Below, piece after piece: positions 43,420-54,266 of a DNA stretch of 64,000 nt. The position numbers and the translations under genes are program-made. Each line of letters starts with the position of its first letter. The first letter of the stretch is position 1. The notes below the pieces were generated by a model. It had not been told where the DNA came from and did no database searches. It was given only the letters and a program-made list of their open reading frames with translations. Source of the DNA: Streptomyces aquilus (GTDB taxonomy: Bacteria > Actinomycetota > Actinomycetes > Streptomycetales > Streptomycetaceae); contig NZ_CP034463.1 of NCBI RefSeq assembly GCF_003955715.1, forward strand, positions 2,170,001-2,234,000, given 5' to 3'.

Positions 43420-44075
43420 TTCGCCGCCTCCTGCGCGGCCGCCGCCTCGTCGGCCTCGGCCGATTCACGGCGGACCGTGACCACCCGCTGGATCAGGGTC
43501 ACCAGGCTGCCGACCGCGACGATCCACAGGGCGACGGGCAGCAGGTACTGGATGCCCGGCACACCGAACTTGTGCAGGCCCGCGAACCCGGCCGCGACCA
43601 GGGAGATCACCAGTCGCTCGGCCCGCTCGACCAGCCCGTTCACCGCGACCGGCAGCCCGATGGCCTCGCCCCGGGCCTTGGTGTACGACACCACCTGGCC
43701 GCTCGCCAGGCAGAAGATCGAGACGGCGCACAGCGTGATGTCGTCGCCGCCACCGGCGTACCAGAGGGCGAAGCCGCCGAAGATCGCGCCGTCCGCCACC
43801 CGGTCGAGCGTGGAGTCCAGGAAGGCGCCCCAGCGGCTGGAGCGGCCGAGCTGGCGGGCCATGTTGCCGTCGACGAGGTCGGAGAACACGAAGAGCGTGA
43901 TCACGACCGTGCCCCAGAAGAACTCGCCCATGGGGTAGAAGACCAGCGCGCCCGCGACCACCCCTGCGGTACCGAGGAGGGTCACCGTGTCGGGGCTGAC
44001 GCCCCTGCGGATCAGAAACGCGGCGAACGGTGTGAGGACACGCGTGAAGAATGCACGCGCGTACTTGTTCAGCAT
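43416..44075 (-). CDS. pgsA: CDP-alcohol phosphatidyltransferase (phosphatidylinositol phosphate synthase)
   Basis: 219 residues, six membrane helices. The CDP-alcohol motif is complete: Asp66-x2-Asp69-Gly70-x2-Ala73-Arg74, then Gly83, Asp87 and Asp91. In actinobacteria the enzyme at this locus condenses CDP-diacylglycerol with inositol 3-phosphate to make PI-phosphate. The ATG giving MLNKYARAFF follows a GGGAAGG site and is preferred over an ATG 19 codons upstream. First gene of pgsA-patA-pimA. Confidence 0.92.
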   Translation of the reverse strand: MLNKYARAFFTRVLTPFAAFLIRRGVSPDTVTLLGTAGVVAGALVFYPMGEFFWGTVVITLFVFSDLVDGNMARQLGRSSRWGAFLDSTLDRVADGAIFGGFALWYAGGGDDITLCAVSIFCLASGQVVSYTKARGEAIGLPVAVNGLVERAERLVISLVAAGFAGLHKFGVPGIQYLLPVALWIVAVGSLVTLIQRVVTVRRESAEADEAAAAQEAAK

Positions 44076-44348
44076 GGCCTTCCCGAGGGTCGGTGTCGCC
44101 GCGCGGCCCCTGCTGGCCACCGGCTGGCCCATCGTAGCCACGCGCGCGCGTGTGCGACCGCCGGGCACCCGAGCCCCGTGTCACGTCCTCGTGGCGTACG
44201 GGTAACGGCGCGATCGCGTCCGCTGTATGGACGCACCGTGACGAGAGTGGAAAGCTCGAAGAACCGCGGGCGTCACCGGAGCCGCCATCGCACGCGGATC
44301 CGCATGTCCGCGCCCACAGTGACCTCACCGTGCACGGGAGGCAGGACC

Positions 44349-46544
44349 ATGGGCGACAAGGCGAACGCACACCCCGGAGCCGCCGGCAGGGCAACAGCGG
44401 CCGACCACCCCGCGTCCATACGGAATGTGGTGCTGGTCGGCCACTCCGGATCGGGCAAGACGACATTGGTGGAAGCTCTCGCGCTGACCGCGGGGGCGGT
44501 GAACCGGGCGGGCCGCGTGGAGGACGGCGGCACCGTCTCCGACTACGACGAGATCGAGCACCGGCAGAATCGTTCGGTGCAGCTCTCCCTGGTGCCGGTC
44601 GAATGGGACGGCATCAAGGTCAATCTGCTGGACACCCCCGGATACGCCGACTTCGTCGGGGAACTCAGGGCCGGTCTGCGAGCCGCGGACGCGGCCCTTT
44701 TCGTCGTCTCCGCCTCGGACGGCGTGGACGGCTCGACCCGCATGGTGTGGGAGGAGTGCGCGGCCGTCGGCATGCCGCGCGCGATCGTGATCACGCACCT
44801 GGAGGCGGCCCGCGCGGACTTCGAGGAGATGACCCGCACCTGCGCGGAGGCCTTCGGCGGCGACGACCCCGACGCCGTGCTGCCGCTGTATCTGCCGCTG
44901 CGCGGCCCCGAGGGCCCCGACGGGCACGCGCCCGTGACCGGACTGACCGGGCTGCTGTCGCAGAAGCTGTTCGACTACTCCTCCGGCGAGCGCAAGGAGT
45001 CCGAACCGGGCGAGGACCAGCTCCCGGAACTGGAGGAGGCCCGCAACCGGCTGATCGAGGGGATCATCTCCGAGAGCGAGGACGAGACCCTCATGGACCG
45101 CTATCTCGGCGGTGAGCAGGTCGACGTCAAGACCCTGATCGAGGACCTCGAACGGGCCGTCGCGCGCGGGGTGTTCCACCCGGTGCTGGCCGCCGCTCCC
45201 GCCGCCGACGGCGGCAAGCAGGGGCTCGGCACGGTCGAGGTGCTGGAGCTGATCACCCGCGGCTTCCCGACGCCGTTCGAGCACCCCACGCCCGGCGTCA
45301 CGACCATCGACGGCAAGCCGCGCGAGATCAAGGCCTGCGACACCGAGGGCCCGCTGGTCGCGGAGGTCGTCAAGACGTCCTCCGACCCCTACGTGGGGCG
45401 CGTCTCCCTGGTCCGCGTCTTCTCCGGCACCCTGCGCCCCGACGAGACCGTCCACGTCTCGGGGCACGGCCTGGCCGACCGCGGCCACGAGGACCACGAC
45501 GTCGACGAACGCGTCGGCGCCCTGTCCACGCCCTTCGGCAAGCAGCAGCGCCCGGTGACGCACGCCATCGCCGGCGACCTGGTGTGCGTGGCGAAGCTCA
45601 GCCGCGCGGAGACCGGCGACACCCTCTCGGCCAAGGACGACCCGCTCCTGATGGAGCCCTGGCAGATGCCCGACCCGCTGCTGCCGCTCGCCATCCAGGC
45701 GCACAGCAAGGCGGACGAGGACAAGCTCTCGCAGGGTCTGTCCCGGCTGGTCGCCGAGGACCCGACGATGCGGCTCGAACAGAACCAGGACACCCACCAG
45801 GTGGTGCTGTGGTGCCTCGGCGAGGCCCACGCCGACGTCGCGCTGGAGCGGCTGCGCAGCCGCTACGGCGTCCAGGTCGACGTCGTACCCCACAAGGTCT
45901 CCCTTCGGGAGACGTTCGCCGGCAAGTCCGGTGGGCGCGGGCGACATGTGAAGCAGTCCGGCGGGCACGGGCAGTACGCGATCTGCGAGATCGAGGTGGA
46001 GCCGCTGCCGAACGGCTCGGGCATCGAGTTCGTGGACAAGGTCGTCGGCGGCGCGGTGCCGCGGCAGTTCATCCCGTCCGTCGAGAAGGGCGTAAAGGCC
46101 CAGGCCGCCAAGGGAGTTGCGGCCGGCTACCCGCTCATCGACGTGCGGATCACCCTGCTCGACGGCAAGGCGCACTCGGTGGACTCCTCCGACGCCGCCT
46201 TCCAGACGGCCGGGGCGCTGGCGCTGCGGGAGGCCGCGGCCGACGCGAAGATCCATCTGCTGGAGCCGGTGGCCGAGGTGAGCATCCTGGTCGGCGACGA
46301 CTACGTGGGCGCCGTGATGAGCGACCTGTCCGGGCGGCGCGGCCGGGTGCTGGGCACCGAGCAGACCAGCGGCAACCGCACCGTCGTCAAGGCCGAGGTG
46401 CCGGAGATCGAGATCGGCCGGTACGCCGTCGACCTGCGCTCCCTGTCGCACGGCACGGCCCGCTTCCACCGCTCCTACGCACGGCACGAACCGATGCCGC
46501 CGCAGATCGCCGAAAGGATCCGTGAAGAGGCCCGCGATTCCTAG
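44349..46544 (+). CDS. EF-G-like GTPase EF-G2 with altered G4 motif
   Basis: 731 residues with the five-domain EF-G layout. The P loop GHSGSGKT is at 31-38 and DTPG (G3) at 95-98. The G4 motif, normally NKxD, reads THLE (149-152). The EF-G domain IV segment GRGRHVKQSGGHGQYAICEIE is present. Mycobacterial EF-G2 is reported to bind GTP without ribosome-dependent GTPase activity. A translation role is therefore uncertain. ATG with a GGGAGG ribosome site; a hairpin terminator follows. It is on the plus strand, inserted between pgsA and the HIT gene, which are close neighbours in Mycobacterium. Confidence 0.9.
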   Translation: MGDKANAHPGAAGRATAADHPASIRNVVLVGHSGSGKTTLVEALALTAGAVNRAGRVEDGGTVSDYDEIEHRQNRSVQLSLVPVEWDGIKVNLLDTPGYADFVGELRAGLRAADAALFVVSASDGVDGSTRMVWEECAAVGMPRAIVITHLEAARADFEEMTRTCAEAFGGDDPDAVLPLYLPLRGPEGPDGHAPVTGLTGLLSQKLFDYSSGERKESEPGEDQLPELEEARNRLIEGIISESEDETLMDRYLGGEQVDVKTLIEDLERAVARGVFHPVLAAAPAADGGKQGLGTVEVLELITRGFPTPFEHPTPGVTTIDGKPREIKACDTEGPLVAEVVKTSSDPYVGRVSLVRVFSGTLRPDETVHVSGHGLADRGHEDHDVDERVGALSTPFGKQQRPVTHAIAGDLVCVAKLSRAETGDTLSAKDDPLLMEPWQMPDPLLPLAIQAHSKADEDKLSQGLSRLVAEDPTMRLEQNQDTHQVVLWCLGEAHADVALERLRSRYGVQVDVVPHKVSLRETFAGKSGGRGRHVKQSGGHGQYAICEIEVEPLPNGSGIEFVDKVVGGAVPRQFIPSVEKGVKAQAAKGVAAGYPLIDVRITLLDGKAHSVDSSDAAFQTAGALALREAAADAKIHLLEPVAEVSILVGDDYVGAVMSDLSGRRGRVLGTEQTSGNRTVVKAEVPEIEIGRYAVDLRSLSHGTARFHRSYARHEPMPPQIAERIREEARDS

Positions 46545-46619
46545 CAGTTGGTGCCGGGCACGCTCCAAGTGAGCTTGGTGGAACGCTCCGAGCGGCCTGT
46601 GCGGAACGCTTCCCTCCGA

Positions 46620-46649
46620 GTCGGCGGGCGGCTTCGGCCGTCCGCCGAC
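46620..46649 (+). terminator. UUCG-capped terminator hairpin after EF-G2 gene
   Basis: A 13-bp stem (one G-U pair) capped with a TTCG tetraloop, about 75 bp after the EF-G2 stop. UUCG loops are especially stable. No U run follows. Confidence 0.75.
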
Positions 46650-46754
46650 GAATGTCGGTGGCTGCGGATACGCTGATGACCTGATCAACAGGTGTGCGAA
46701 GCAAGCAAGTCGGGAAGGCCGCAGGAGCGACCATGGCGGCGATCGGGGGCGGGT

Positions 46755-48422
46755 ATGACCGTTGATGCCGGTTACGAGAGCGTCTTCGGACCACAGGTGC
46801 CCCGCACGGGGGACGAGAGCCAGACGGCGACCTTCGCCCTGGCCTCGGCGGCGTACCGGGACAATCTGGTCGACGACATCACGAAGGCCAACAACGAATG
46901 GCACAAGACGACGGTCAAGGAGGGCCAGGGCTGGGCCGGCGGCCTGTTCAAGCCCAACCTCGGTGAGGCGTTCTCCCGGGCCGTGATCGACCGCATGATC
47001 GGCGACGGCCGCAAACCGCTCATCCAGTCCTTCGGCACCGAGCCCCAGGTCGTCGTCGACCACTGCCTGGCCGCCTACCGGCTGCGCCGCGCGCGGGACC
47101 TGCGGCTGTCCACGGTCATGCTGCTGACCGGGGTGCTGTTCCTGCCCGGCCTGCTGGTGTGGCTCCTGGTGTTCGTGATCCGCACCACCATCGACAAGAA
47201 CCCCAACAAGCGCGCCTCCGCCCTGGCCACCGCACTCCTGGTCGGCGTCGGCGCCCTCGCCGTCCTGTTCCTGATCAAGAGCCCGTTCACCGGCATCTGG
47301 GGCTGGTACGCACGCGCGTGCGTGGTCGCCCCCGTCATCGGCTGGTTCTGGGCCAAGCAGATCTGCGACAGCGCCGCGAAGGACCTGCGCGCCCGCTGGG
47401 ACGGACTGATCGCGGGCAGCAGCGTCGGCGCCCAGGTCCCGGAGGCGGTGCCGAGCAGCCCCGGCGAGACCCAGGCCGAGCAGAAGCGCCAGTCCCTCGC
47501 CCGCCTCAGCGCCGAGCAGCAGTCCAACCACGTCTTCTACGCCGGCCCCAAGGGCATCCTCGGCATGGGCACCCGCTGGGGCAGCTGGCAGCTCGCCGAG
47601 GACCTCACCCCCGCCGACCCGACCCGGGAGATCCACCCCTTCCGCAGCTGGGACGTCATCCGCAACATCGAGGCCCGGCTGCGGATGCTGGAGCGCAACA
47701 CCATCAACACCGGCGGCTTCCCGAAGGCCTCCATACGACACTGGATCGTGTCCCCGATCGGTGAGAACGCCAGCGCGGTGACCCGCACCGAGCAGTCGGC
47801 CGACATCGAGGCGTTCCAGCACCGCCAGCACTCGATACAGGACATCTGCAACAAGCAGCAGTTCGGCAGCGGCGACCGGCACTACCTCGGCGTGCAGTGG
47901 ACGCTGTGGGACGGCCAGCTGATCCTCACGATGATGATCACCGTCACCGTGCTGCACGAGACGTTGCGCATCGAGGTGACGGGACATGCGCTCGGCCCGG
48001 TGAACTCCCTGTTCACGGGTAAGTCGGAGGCTCCCACGAAGGAGGTCGCGAAGTCCTTCAAGCCGTGGGAGACCCGCAAGGTCAACCTGCCGCTGGTCCC
48101 CACCGACGAGGTCGTACGACTGACCGTGCGCGCCCCGCTGACCTGGTACCCGCCCCTGCTGAACTGGCTCGGCGGGACCATCGTCCTCCCCGAGCCGTTC
48201 GGCCTGCGGCACGTCTGGGCCGACCAGCCCTGGCGCCACCGCTTCATGGCCGACGACGCCATGCGCGCCGCGACACCGGTGCTCCGCGTGGTGCACGCGG
48301 CGGCGATCAAGGTCCTGGAGGACAACGGCGTCGACACGGAGAAGTTCGGCACGAGGTCGGCGTTCCTCAGCACCGCGGTCCAGGACCCGTCGCCCAAGAA
48401 GGCCGACCTCTACGACGCGTAG
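46755..48422 (+). CDS. Large membrane protein of unknown function
   Basis: 555 residues. About 100 N-terminal soluble residues precede three membrane helices (roughly 118-140, 154-172, 182-200) and a long C-terminal domain of about 350 residues with no recognised motif (a glycine/tryptophan-rich GPKGILGMGTRWGSWQ stretch and FQHRQHSIQDICN are visible). I do not recognise the family. The ATG follows GGGGGCGG. It is isolated between the EF-G2 terminator and the convergent HIT gene. Actinobacterial conserved hypotheticals of this architecture exist; no function can be offered. Confidence 0.8.
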   Translation: MTVDAGYESVFGPQVPRTGDESQTATFALASAAYRDNLVDDITKANNEWHKTTVKEGQGWAGGLFKPNLGEAFSRAVIDRMIGDGRKPLIQSFGTEPQVVVDHCLAAYRLRRARDLRLSTVMLLTGVLFLPGLLVWLLVFVIRTTIDKNPNKRASALATALLVGVGALAVLFLIKSPFTGIWGWYARACVVAPVIGWFWAKQICDSAAKDLRARWDGLIAGSSVGAQVPEAVPSSPGETQAEQKRQSLARLSAEQQSNHVFYAGPKGILGMGTRWGSWQLAEDLTPADPTREIHPFRSWDVIRNIEARLRMLERNTINTGGFPKASIRHWIVSPIGENASAVTRTEQSADIEAFQHRQHSIQDICNKQQFGSGDRHYLGVQWTLWDGQLILTMMITVTVLHETLRIEVTGHALGPVNSLFTGKSEAPTKEVAKSFKPWETRKVNLPLVPTDEVVRLTVRAPLTWYPPLLNWLGGTIVLPEPFGLRHVWADQPWRHRFMADDAMRAATPVLRVVHAAAIKVLEDNGVDTEKFGTRSAFLSTAVQDPSPKKADLYDA

Positions 48423-48446
48423 CCGCCTCCGGCGCCCGGCCCGCCG

Positions 48447-48992
48447 CTACGCGGGCCAGGCGTCCGCCAGCATCTTGCGGGTGTCGGCGAGCAGCTGCGG
48501 CAGCACCTTGGTGTGACCGACGACCGGCATGAAGTTCGTGTCGCCGCCCCAGCGGGGCACGATGTGCTGGTGCAGGTGGGCGGCGATACCGGCACCGGCC
48601 ACCGTGCCCTGGTTCATGCCGATGTTGAAGCCGTGCGCGCCGGACGCGGTGCGCAGGGCCGTCATCGCCTGCTTGGTCAGCGCGGCCAGCTCGACGGTCT
48701 CCGCGTCCGTGAGATCGGTGTAGTCGGCCACGTGCCGGTAGGGCACGACCATCAGGTGACCGCCGTTGTACGGATACAGATTCAGCACCGCGTACACCTG
48801 CTCGCCGCGCCGGACGATCAGACCGTCCTCGTCGGACTTGGCCGGGATGGAGCAGAAGGGACAGCCGTCGTCGGCACCCGGGCCGGTCGGCTTGTTCTCG
48901 CCCTGGATGTAGGCCATCCGGTGGGGCGTCCACAGACGCTGGAACGCGTCCTGGGTCCCCACTCCCCACTGCTGCTCCGGCTCACTCGTCAT
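48447..48992 (-). CDS. HIT-family phosphorylase/hydrolase (Ap4A phosphorylase-like)
   Basis: 181 residues. The histidine triad is HLHQHIV (His139, His141, His143), with a Cys pair CPFC (44-47) that may bind zinc. The opening LWTPHRMAYI and NLYPYNGGHLMVVPYRHV match the mycobacterial diadenosine tetraphosphate phosphorylase Rv2613c in sequence pattern and in location near thrS and pgsA. The ATG giving MTSEPEQQWG is chosen; an ATG four codons upstream is possible. Its start region is divergent from the potassium channel gene. Confidence 0.92.
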   Translation of the reverse strand: MTSEPEQQWGVGTQDAFQRLWTPHRMAYIQGENKPTGPGADDGCPFCSIPAKSDEDGLIVRRGEQVYAVLNLYPYNGGHLMVVPYRHVADYTDLTDAETVELAALTKQAMTALRTASGAHGFNIGMNQGTVAGAGIAAHLHQHIVPRWGGDTNFMPVVGHTKVLPQLLADTRKMLADAWPA

Positions 48993-49071
48993 GCAGGGAA
49001 GCATATGGCTTCGCCCGTTCGCGGCGTGTCGCCGGGGTTGCGGCGAAGCCGTCCCGGGCGAAGCTGGCCGG

Positions 49072-50217
49072 GTGGACGCCGACAGCCGCAAGGACCACGA
49101 CCAACCGCCCGCCGAGCCCCACCGGGACCCGCGCCCCGAGGCCCGCCAGGACCCGCACCCCGAAGCCGGCCGGGACCCGCACCCCGAGCCCCACCGGGAC
49201 CCGTTTGCCGCCGAGTCCCCTCCGGACCCGTTTGCCGCCGAGCCCTCTCCGGACCCGCTTGCCGCCGAGCCCCGCCCGGAAGCAGAAGCCGAGCCCCGCC
49301 GCCGTGAGCCGCCCACCGATGCCGACGGCGAGTCGCCTACCCCGGCCGACCGCGAGCGGCTCACCGAGGCCGACCCCGAACCGCTTGCCGAGGCCGACGG
49401 CGAGCCGAGCACCGAGGCCGACCGCGAGCCGAGCACCGAAGCACCCCGAGAGCCGAGCACCGAAACCCTCCGGGAGCCCCACCCCGAAGCCCTCCGAGAG
49501 CCTCGCCCCCAGACATCCCGGCCGCGTACCGAGGGTCCCCCGAAGCCGCGCCCCGAGAGTCCCCCGGAGCCGCGCCCCGAAGCCCGCTGGGAGCAGCGCA
49601 CCGAGGTCCCCCTCGCCGTGGCGTCGCTGTTGTTCCTCGCCGCGTACGCCACCAAAGTCCTGTGGCACGACCTGCCGAGCGTCTGGCAGGACCTCTGCCT
49701 CGCCGTGCTGCTGACCGCCTGGGCCCTGTTCGCGATCGACTACGCGGTCCGCTGGCGGCTCAGCGGGCAACGGCTGCGGTTCGTCCGGACGCACTGGCTG
49801 GACACGGTGGTGCTGGTGCTGCCGCTGCTGCGCCCGCTGCGGGTGGTCAAGGTGTACGAGGCGGTCCAGCGCCGGCACGGCCAGCCCCGCCTCGCGCTGC
49901 ATGCGCGCGTGATCTTCTACGCCGGAATCTCGACCGTGCTGCTGGGCTTCGCCGGTGCCCTCGCCGTCTACCAGCAGGAGCGCGGGGCGCCGGGGGCGAC
50001 CATGCGCACCTTCGGGGACGCCATGTGGTGGACGTGCGCCACGCTCGCCACCGTGGGATACGGCGACGTCACCCCCGTCACCCCGGTCGGACGGCTCATC
50101 GCGGTCGGGATCATGGCCGTAGGACTGGCGCTGCTGGGCGCGGTGACCGGCACGTTCGCCTCCTGGCTGCTCCAGGTGTTCTCGCGCGAGGACGACGAGA
50201 GGCCCCCGGGAAGCTGA
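49072..50217 (+). CDS. Voltage-gated-like potassium channel with repeat-rich N-terminus
   Basis: About 381 residues. Residues 13-173 are a Pro/Glu/Arg/Asp-rich low-complexity region with tandem repeats. Membrane helices follow from about 179. The pore helix and selectivity filter TVGYGD lie at 327-332, followed by the inner helix (VGRLIAVGIMAVGLALLG). The helix before the pore contains an Arg-rich LRPLRVVKVYEAVQRR segment, reminiscent of a short S4. The GTG at 49072 is the best start; an upstream ATG at 48991 overlaps the HIT gene start. The long tail is unlike ordinary bacterial channels and may be a cytoplasmic linker. Confidence 0.88.
   Translation: MDADSRKDHDQPPAEPHRDPRPEARQDPHPEAGRDPHPEPHRDPFAAESPPDPFAAEPSPDPLAAEPRPEAEAEPRRREPPTDADGESPTPADRERLTEADPEPLAEADGEPSTEADREPSTEAPREPSTETLREPHPEALREPRPQTSRPRTEGPPKPRPESPPEPRPEARWEQRTEVPLAVASLLFLAAYATKVLWHDLPSVWQDLCLAVLLTAWALFAIDYAVRWRLSGQRLRFVRTHWLDTVVLVLPLLRPLRVVKVYEAVQRRHGQPRLALHARVIFYAGISTVLLGFAGALAVYQQERGAPGATMRTFGDAMWWTCATLATVGYGDVTPVTPVGRLIAVGIMAVGLALLGAVTGTFASWLLQVFSREDDERPPGS
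49197..49277 (+). repeat. Three tandem 27-bp units in the potassium channel gene
   Basis: Units at 49197-49223, 49224-49250 and 49251-49277 differ by few bases and encode DPFAAESPP, DPFAAEPSP and DPLAAEPRP. They lie inside a longer region of degenerate HPEARQDP-like and STEADREP-like units. Near-identity at DNA level suggests recent duplication. Confidence 0.85.
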
Positions 50218-50233
50218 GCCTCCCGAGGGCCTC
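50199..50233. terminator. Hairpin between potassium channel gene and thrS
   Basis: A 13-bp stem with one mismatch (50199-50211 with 50221-50233) and a 9-base loop that contains part of the channel stop codon. It lies 17 bp past the thrS stop, so it can serve both convergent genes. Confidence 0.65.
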
Positions 50234-50250
50234 CGCGTACCGCGGGACGA

Positions 50251-52227
<1,977 letters not shown>

Positions 52228-52317
52228 CGGTCTCTCCTGACTGAAGGGGATGCGGGCGCCATACCGTGAGCGCGCGCAATAGGGGATCGTACCGACCCGC
52301 ACCCACCGACCGCGAAA

Positions 52318-53535
52318 TCAGTCCCCTCCGCAGGCTTCCTCGAAGAAGTCCAGGTTCTCCTGCAACGACTTCATCAGCCGGTCCCGCTCCGCCTCGTCCA
52401 CCTGCACGGGTACGACGCCGGAGGCGCCGGTCAGCCGCCGGAAGCCGCCCCGGCTCTCCAGCCGCCCGTGCACCCGCACCGGCAGCCCGACCAGGTGGGC
52501 GTGCCCGGCGATGCGGTACGCCTCCTCGTCCAGGGTCAGCCGGATGTGCGGCACCTCGACGCCGGCGATCACCCGCAGCCGTACGCTGCCCTCCCCGCGC
52601 GGCCCCGACCTGCGCATCCGCACCACCGTCCCGGTGACCCGCACCGGCACGGACGGCTCCTCGCGCAGATAGCGGGCCCCGGCCTCGCGCAGCACGGGCA
52701 GGTCGCCCGGCGAGAACTCGACGGGCTCCCCGGAGGCGGCACACCCCTCGGGCACCCCCGCGGCCGGTGCCCAGTCCACGGCGATGCGCGCTCCCTCCGT
52801 GCCGCGCACGAGCGCGATGAGGGCCTCGGTGAGCTCACGGCTGACGCCCGCCTCGACAGCCCCGTCGAAGGCGTCCATGCCGCCGGTGGCCCGCTGGTAG
52901 TCGATGGCCTCGCGGGCCGCGCACAGGGCCTGGTGGAGGCGTACCGAGAGGGGGCGGCCGGTGTCGACGGGCACGAAGGCGGTGAGCCGGCCGTCGGTGG
53001 CGGCGCCGACGAGGACGTTCTCCAGCAGGGACAGAGCGGCGCGGCGATGCCGGGCGCCGTAGTAACCGGCACGCGCGCGCGTGGCGAGCGCGCCTGCGAG
53101 AAGGGTCTGCCGGGCGGCGGTGCGCAACTGCTCCTCCGCCGACCAGGACGCGGCTCCCGCCGGCCCGGTCGGTACGTCCCGCCACCAGCGGATCTCGTCG
53201 CTGGGCACGGCGAGGCCGACGAGGACCTCGTGCGCGGAGGGGGTGCCGCTGCGGGCGAGCGCGACGAGCGCCTCGCCGAGCAGGTCGTCGCTGTCGGGGA
53301 AGGCGCGGCTCTCGGGGACGAGCAGGCTGGTGCCGCCGGTGCCGGGTCCCGGTGGGGTCCAGCGGCCGTAGCGTCCGGGGGCGCCGCCGCGGCGCTGCCA
53401 GCCGTGCCGGTGCAGCAGGGCGCTGAGGACGGCGGGGTCGACGTCGTCCGGGTCGGGGGCGCGGTTCCACGCGGCGGCGTCGACGGGGTGCGGCCGGACC
53501 GGCCGCAGGGGTTCCTCCACGGGGCGGTGGGTCAT
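52318..53535 (-). CDS. Hypothetical protein with C-terminal OB-like domain, coupled to DUF4365 gene
   Basis: 405 residues, soluble. The N-terminal two thirds have no recognised motif. The C-terminal part (about 310-395) has the pattern VRVTGTVVRMRRSG...GSVRLRVIAGVEVPHIRLTL...VRVHGRLESRGG, which reads like a beta-rich OB-type or regulatory fold. The ATG overlaps the stop of the DUF4365 gene (ATGA), so the pair is likely co-translated. Not identified further. 90 bp separate it from thrS. Confidence 0.75.
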   Translation of the reverse strand: MTHRPVEEPLRPVRPHPVDAAAWNRAPDPDDVDPAVLSALLHRHGWQRRGGAPGRYGRWTPPGPGTGGTSLLVPESRAFPDSDDLLGEALVALARSGTPSAHEVLVGLAVPSDEIRWWRDVPTGPAGAASWSAEEQLRTAARQTLLAGALATRARAGYYGARHRRAALSLLENVLVGAATDGRLTAFVPVDTGRPLSVRLHQALCAAREAIDYQRATGGMDAFDGAVEAGVSRELTEALIALVRGTEGARIAVDWAPAAGVPEGCAASGEPVEFSPGDLPVLREAGARYLREEPSVPVRVTGTVVRMRRSGPRGEGSVRLRVIAGVEVPHIRLTLDEEAYRIAGHAHLVGLPVRVHGRLESRGGFRRLTGASGVVPVQVDEAERDRLMKSLQENLDFFEEACGGD

Positions 53536-54098
53536 GGTCTGCCTCCCGTCCCGACCCGCGTCATGATCTCGCACAGCGCCCGGTCGTCGAAGATGCGTGC
53601 GGTCGGTATCCGCACGGTGGTCCGGGTCCGGCCTGTGACCGGGTGCCCGGCGAGGTTGACCCAGTAGCAGCAGTGCCGCAGGTCGAGGCGGTCGTGGCTG
53701 GCGCGCAGCCAGTCGTCCTGGGATCTCGGCACGAGCATGACCACGAGGATCTTGTGCACCGAGACGGGGGTGCGCGCGAGCTTGCGCAGATGGTCGTTGT
53801 CGAGCGTGAAGGAGAAGAACCGGCCGGGCGGGTTGGGCGCGACCTGGTAGGTGCACTTGAGCTGCACCTTGATGGTGACCTCGTCGTCGACGGTGTGCCC
53901 GGGCGAGCCGTGGCTGACGTGCCAGTCGATGCCGTTGTCGGGAAACGGCTGCGACAGCGAGCAGCCGGCCGCCGCGGCGACGGCGTGCAGATAGCCCACC
54001 TGCAAGGTCTCCATGCAGGCGGTGGTGGCGAGTGTGCCGCGAAGGGGGCCCGTACGTTCGGGCAGCAGCCCGCCCCGCTCGGGCTGCGCTATCGCCAT
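53532..54098 (-). CDS. DUF4365 domain protein (putative PD-(D/E)XK nuclease-like)
   Basis: 188 residues. The visible order Asp54-Asp58 (FPDNGIDWHV), Glu73 and VQLKCT (Gln79-x-Lys81) is the pattern of DUF4365, a family with the restriction-nuclease (PD-(D/E)XK) fold often found near phage defence or mobile DNA. This copy looks complete. The chosen ATG follows a GGAAGG site. The stop overlaps the next gene by 4 bp. A divergent DEDDh exonuclease is on the other side. Confidence 0.75.
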   Translation of the reverse strand: MAIAQPERGGLLPERTGPLRGTLATTACMETLQVGYLHAVAAAAGCSLSQPFPDNGIDWHVSHGSPGHTVDDEVTIKVQLKCTYQVAPNPPGRFFSFTLDNDHLRKLARTPVSVHKILVVMLVPRSQDDWLRASHDRLDLRHCCYWVNLAGHPVTGRTRTTVRIPTARIFDDRALCEIMTRVGTGGRP

Positions 54099-54266
54099 GA
54101 CCAACAGCCTTCCACGCTCGGTGAATCCGAACCGTGGGTCTCTGAACTGCAAAGACCCGTATTCCTGTTGTGTCCTTCCGGCGTACGGCGCAAACAGCCC
54201 GGGTATCACCAAACAGGCAGAAGACGGTGCGTCAGCTGCCGTGGGTGAACGAGGGGTTGTGTAGGT

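Noticed and set aside
44325..48296. A 1323-codon open frame on the minus strand
   Set aside because: It runs antisense to the EF-G2 and membrane protein genes, both of which have clear starts, ribosome sites and family motifs.
48991..49071. ATG at 48991 as the potassium channel start
   Set aside because: It overlaps the start of the divergent HIT gene; the GTG at 49072 is less disruptive, although the ribosome site is weak.
49197..49277. Tandem 27-bp repeats as a CRISPR-like array
   Set aside because: The units abut without spacers and keep one reading frame in a channel gene, so they are coding repeats.
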